Below, in pieces: positions 61,156 to 64,000 of a stretch of DNA of 64,000 nt (the first letter of the stretch is position 1; each line of letters begins with the position of its first letter). The notes beneath the pieces were generated by a model, which saw nothing but the letters and a program-made list of their open reading frames with translations, ran no database searches and was not told where the DNA came from. Origin of the DNA: Lateolabrax maculatus (taxonomy: Eukaryota; Chordata; Actinopteri; Acropomatiformes; Lateolabracidae). Made by a program: the position numbers and the translations under genes. The stretch spans positions 5,263,501 to 5,327,500 of the forward strand of contig CM062201.1 of NCBI GenBank assembly GCA_031216445.1, in the 5' to 3' direction.

Positions 61156-62933
61156 ACAGAGGCCCTATACACTATATAATCACCTCGTTTGCTACAATAA
61201 TACACACTCAATGCCATAATACAGAGTACAAAGATAAGATATGATTCAAATAGTTACATAACTCGGTCCTCGCCCATGACACCCACATAAAAAGGCCACC
61301 ATTTTGACTTTAAACTCAAATTACCCCACATTACACCAACATGAAGAGGGCCTCACTCAGCACTCAAACATTAGAGTAGGCCCAAGTTAAACACTGCAAT
61401 CAGGCTTTGTATATCATACGCTTTTGTGTGAGTTTAAACACGGACACACCCAGCTACACACGAAGGCTAAAGAAAGCAAGACCCAAGCACATGAACATAT
61501 ATGAACTTATATACTGTGGGCCACTATAGCAAAATAGTTGGTTTAATGAGAAGAGAAGAGGAAAAAGAAACACACATTTGACTTGTTTTTGTATTTGCAT
61601 TTCTGGGTTCATGTGTAACAGATCCGCCTAGCACTTTCAAGATCACGCAGTGATAAAAACCATGTAAAACATGCTGTGGAACTGAGATTCCTACACTGTG
61701 TTTAGTACTAATCTACTGTCTGCTGTCTGGAGGCTGTCTGCAGTATAATGTAACACAAAACTACCTGGCTGTCATATCCTTGTCTCATACAACTATTTCT
61801 GATGTAAATCCCTTTCGTTGTACTTTACCTGCTGCTTATTCCTGAACAACATTCTTGTTTAACTACTGTATTATTTAAGTTTAAAAAGGCTACAACTTGA
61901 ATACCAGTGCGCAAGAAAAATAGAGTTATTTGATGCATATTGACATTCTGTCATAGTTTCTTGAGATTTGCTGTACGATGTAGCTTTATTTTACCAATAC
62001 AATAAATGGGTTGGAAAGACTCAGTTTTATTGTGTTGTAATCATAACTCAATCATAAAAGTGATAAAAAGCAAAAAAAGGTGACCAAACATAAATCTTAC
62101 AGACAGTGATACCCCCATTCCTCTGTGATTCTTATTTCAAAGTTAAATGCCAACGTTCATAATAGTAATGTGGAGCTGTGCAGAAGGCAAGGCTTCTTGT
62201 CAGTTACACGGGGAGGTAGAGCTGCTGTAGAAGGAGGAGGCGTCATGTCAGTCCTTTGAGCGTCCAAAGATTTGATCTCCATAGCAACATACAGCACTGT
62301 ACCTGCTCATTTCCTTTTTTATCAGTGTCTGGACTGCAGCAGATTGTGACCAAAACATATGGTTTCCAGGGGCAACAGCTGTAACACGTCATAAGCTAAT
62401 AAGTCTTGCTGTTGACTTCTGTGAATGCCTTGAAGGTCATATACAACCACATTATAGTAAACATCTACATGGTGTACAGAGGTGTAAATACAGGTGTTGA
62501 CAGCATGTGCTGCTGTCTATAAGAATTTAACTGTTTCAGTGTATGCGATTAAGTACTGTGTATGTGAATATAGGTGCATGCATGTTAGTTACACTAAATG
62601 TATTCAGAAAGTCCCATTGAGATCAGAATCTGGACAGTTAAGTCACAAAATCATTACACACACTAATTAAAACACTAACATGTATTATTGAAAATACCTG
62701 CACGTAGAGTGTTAAAGTCTTTGCAGCTCATTCCAGTGGTAAAGTACATAAAACAGTTCAGGGTTAGTATGAGGAACTGTGACCTGGTGTCATTTTCCTG
62801 TTCTGACAGGAGAAACAGGATCTGTTCTGTTATGAAAATCCAATCTGACTTTTATGCCAAGCTAAAATGGCCCACGGCTCGAGAGATGGCAAAGCCAAGG
62901 TGGTATTTCTGAAATCCGTGGTCCCCAGAGGAT
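61156..62933. other. Intergenic, no gene seen
   Basis: AT-rich DNA without recognisable genes or repeats. Confidence 0.55.
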
Positions 62934-63100
62934 GAAGGTCAGTCTGTTTGTCGGTTGGATGGATAACTGAAATGTCTGGTCAATTGTTGGATGCATTGTC
63001 ACGGAATTGGGTACCGATATCGATGGTGTCCAGAGGGTGAATCTTATACACTTTGATGATCCCAGAAGTCTAGTGTCACCATCAAATGGCAAAAGTCGCA
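62934..63100 (-). repeat. Family B repeat, reverse orientation
   Basis: This is a reverse-strand, strongly diverged version of the family B core: GAAGGTCAGTCTGTTTG, GAGGGTGAATCTTATACA, TTGATGATCCCAGAAGTC and AGTGTCACCATCAAA. Confidence 0.5.
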
Positions 63101-63544
63101 AAATGGACTGAGTGGATGCAAAAATCTGATGGCTCAAGATGGCCTAACAAGCTCAAAATGTGTGCTGAGTTGGACAAACTCTACAGAAAAGTGTTACATT
63201 AATGCTGTTGACTGTGACTTTAGTTTTACTTTCCACACAAAGCCACCCTTCTGTATCTCTCACCTGGCTGTGTCTCAGTGCCAACTAGATAATGACTCTC
63301 CCTCCTCCCTGGACAAAAAGCCTTGACATTTTATCTGCAGACATGTATAGTGTAGCTAGACATTACCACCATAAAGACAGGGCTTGTTTTATGAATGGAT
63401 CTCTCACACATATCAGACAATAGCGTTGTTGGAGTATGAATCATACAGCACGCAGAGTGAACAGCTGAACCAGTTACGAGCAGGTAGGTTTGAGCCTTTT
63501 ATCTGACACATGTAATTACAGATCGTCAAACACATAATTATTCA

Positions 63545-63609
63545 TACACACAAACACACACAAACACACACACACACAAACACACACACACATACAAACA
63601 CACACACAC
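63545..63609. repeat. (CA)n microsatellite with CAAA variants
   Basis: CACACAAA-type units. It would lie inside the inferred first intron of the right-edge gene candidate. Confidence 0.95.
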
Positions 63610-63891
63610 TTGTCAAGGAAGAGAAACAAAAAGTACACACACTAATCTCATAAAGCAACATAATAAAGACCCATTGCCCCACATAGCCCCTCTTCCATCT
63701 GTAAGTTTCACCAAACCTCTAAAACATTTTGTCATTCAGCTGTGACATGAGGACAAGCTAAAGCTGGAGTTTTATCAGTCTGATAAATACCACTTGTTGA
63801 GGTAAGTGTCACTTATCCCTGCTAGGTTCTAAAATCCTCCTCTGAGCATTCCCACTGCAACCCAAAACACTTTTTTCCAGGCTCAATTCCA

Positions 63892-64000
63892 ATGTTGTTC
63901 CTGTTACTTTTCTTTTCCATGCCCTTCTCAGCACAACTGAGCCTTTTGGACGTAAAACGCTGGCATTTAGACACACTGTTGGTATTGTTCTGGGGCTCCA
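63892..64000 (+). CDS. Candidate N terminus of a secreted or membrane protein (partial, runs off right edge)
   Basis: ATG at 63892 opens a frame to the end of the window. It begins with a signal-peptide-like hydrophobic stretch (MLFLLLFFSMPFSA) followed by QLSLLDVKRWHLDTLLVLFW. The ATG sits 11 bp after a good acceptor (ACACTTTTTTCCAG, ending 63880). A donor-like CAG|GTAGGT at 63483/63484 would leave a non-coding first exon and a 397-bp intron. No family is recognised and only 36 codons are visible. A GTAAAA inside the frame (from about 63952) is a weak alternative donor. Confidence 0.3.
   Translation, partial: MLFLLLFFSMPFSAQLSLLDVKRWHLDTLLVLFWGS

Noticed and set aside
1..64000. CRISPR arrays, prophage or bacterial operons
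   Set aside because: Introns, microsatellites and keratin genes show vertebrate nuclear DNA. No direct-repeat/spacer pattern is present.

Overview
The window is vertebrate nuclear DNA, most likely from a percomorph (acanthomorph) teleost. The evidence is AT-rich intergenic sequence, many (CA)n/(GT)n microsatellites, several interspersed repeat families that I recognise from memory as typical of spiny-rayed fish, and two intron-containing keratin genes of the fish K18 type. The species assignment is inference.

Only two genes can be fully reconstructed. Both lie on the minus strand, in tandem, about 2 kb apart. The upstream gene (36215..41489) encodes a 433-residue type I keratin that I identify as keratin 18. 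The downstream gene (31001..34201) encodes a 431-residue K18-like paralogue. Each has seven coding exons with GT-AG introns and near-identical exon lengths (exons 2 to 5 are 83, 157, 165 and 126 bp in both), plus a TATA box. Both proteins have the K18 layout: a Ser/Gly-rich head, an alpha-helical rod and a short tail of about 40 residues. Type I keratins work only as obligate heteropolymers with a type II keratin (K8 for K18). No type II keratin is visible here, so the partner must lie outside the window.

Layout: 1-1000 is a CpG-rich promoter-like segment with a possible short first exon of a minus-strand gene leaving the window on the left. 1-31 kb is otherwise non-coding, with microsatellites, polypyrimidine tracts, an LTR-like remnant (about 14.1-14.5 kb), an inverted-repeat element (10588-11103) and several foldback repeats. 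31-34.3 kb is the K18-like gene. 36.2-41.6 kb is the keratin 18 gene. 42-64 kb is mostly non-coding, with an 85-bp near-palindrome, a second LTR-like segment, two isolated terminal-exon candidates on the minus strand (47954-48067 and 55481-55533), a foldback element (60775-61155) and, at the right edge, a candidate plus-strand gene start with a signal-peptide-like N terminus.

The transposon-like material falls into three recurring families. Family A is a long foldback element beginning TTAAAGGAATAGTTCGAC. Family B carries a CATGGCAATCCATCCAATAG-type core with its own inverted arms. Family C has terminal inverted repeats of the form ATTTAAAGGATAAGGCTG. One family A copy sits inside intron 5 of the K18-like gene and another inside intron 1 of the keratin 18 gene. 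I found no strong evidence of a new biological system. The most unusual protein-level signal is a Thr-to-Glu change in the otherwise conserved rod-end motif of the K18-like paralogue.
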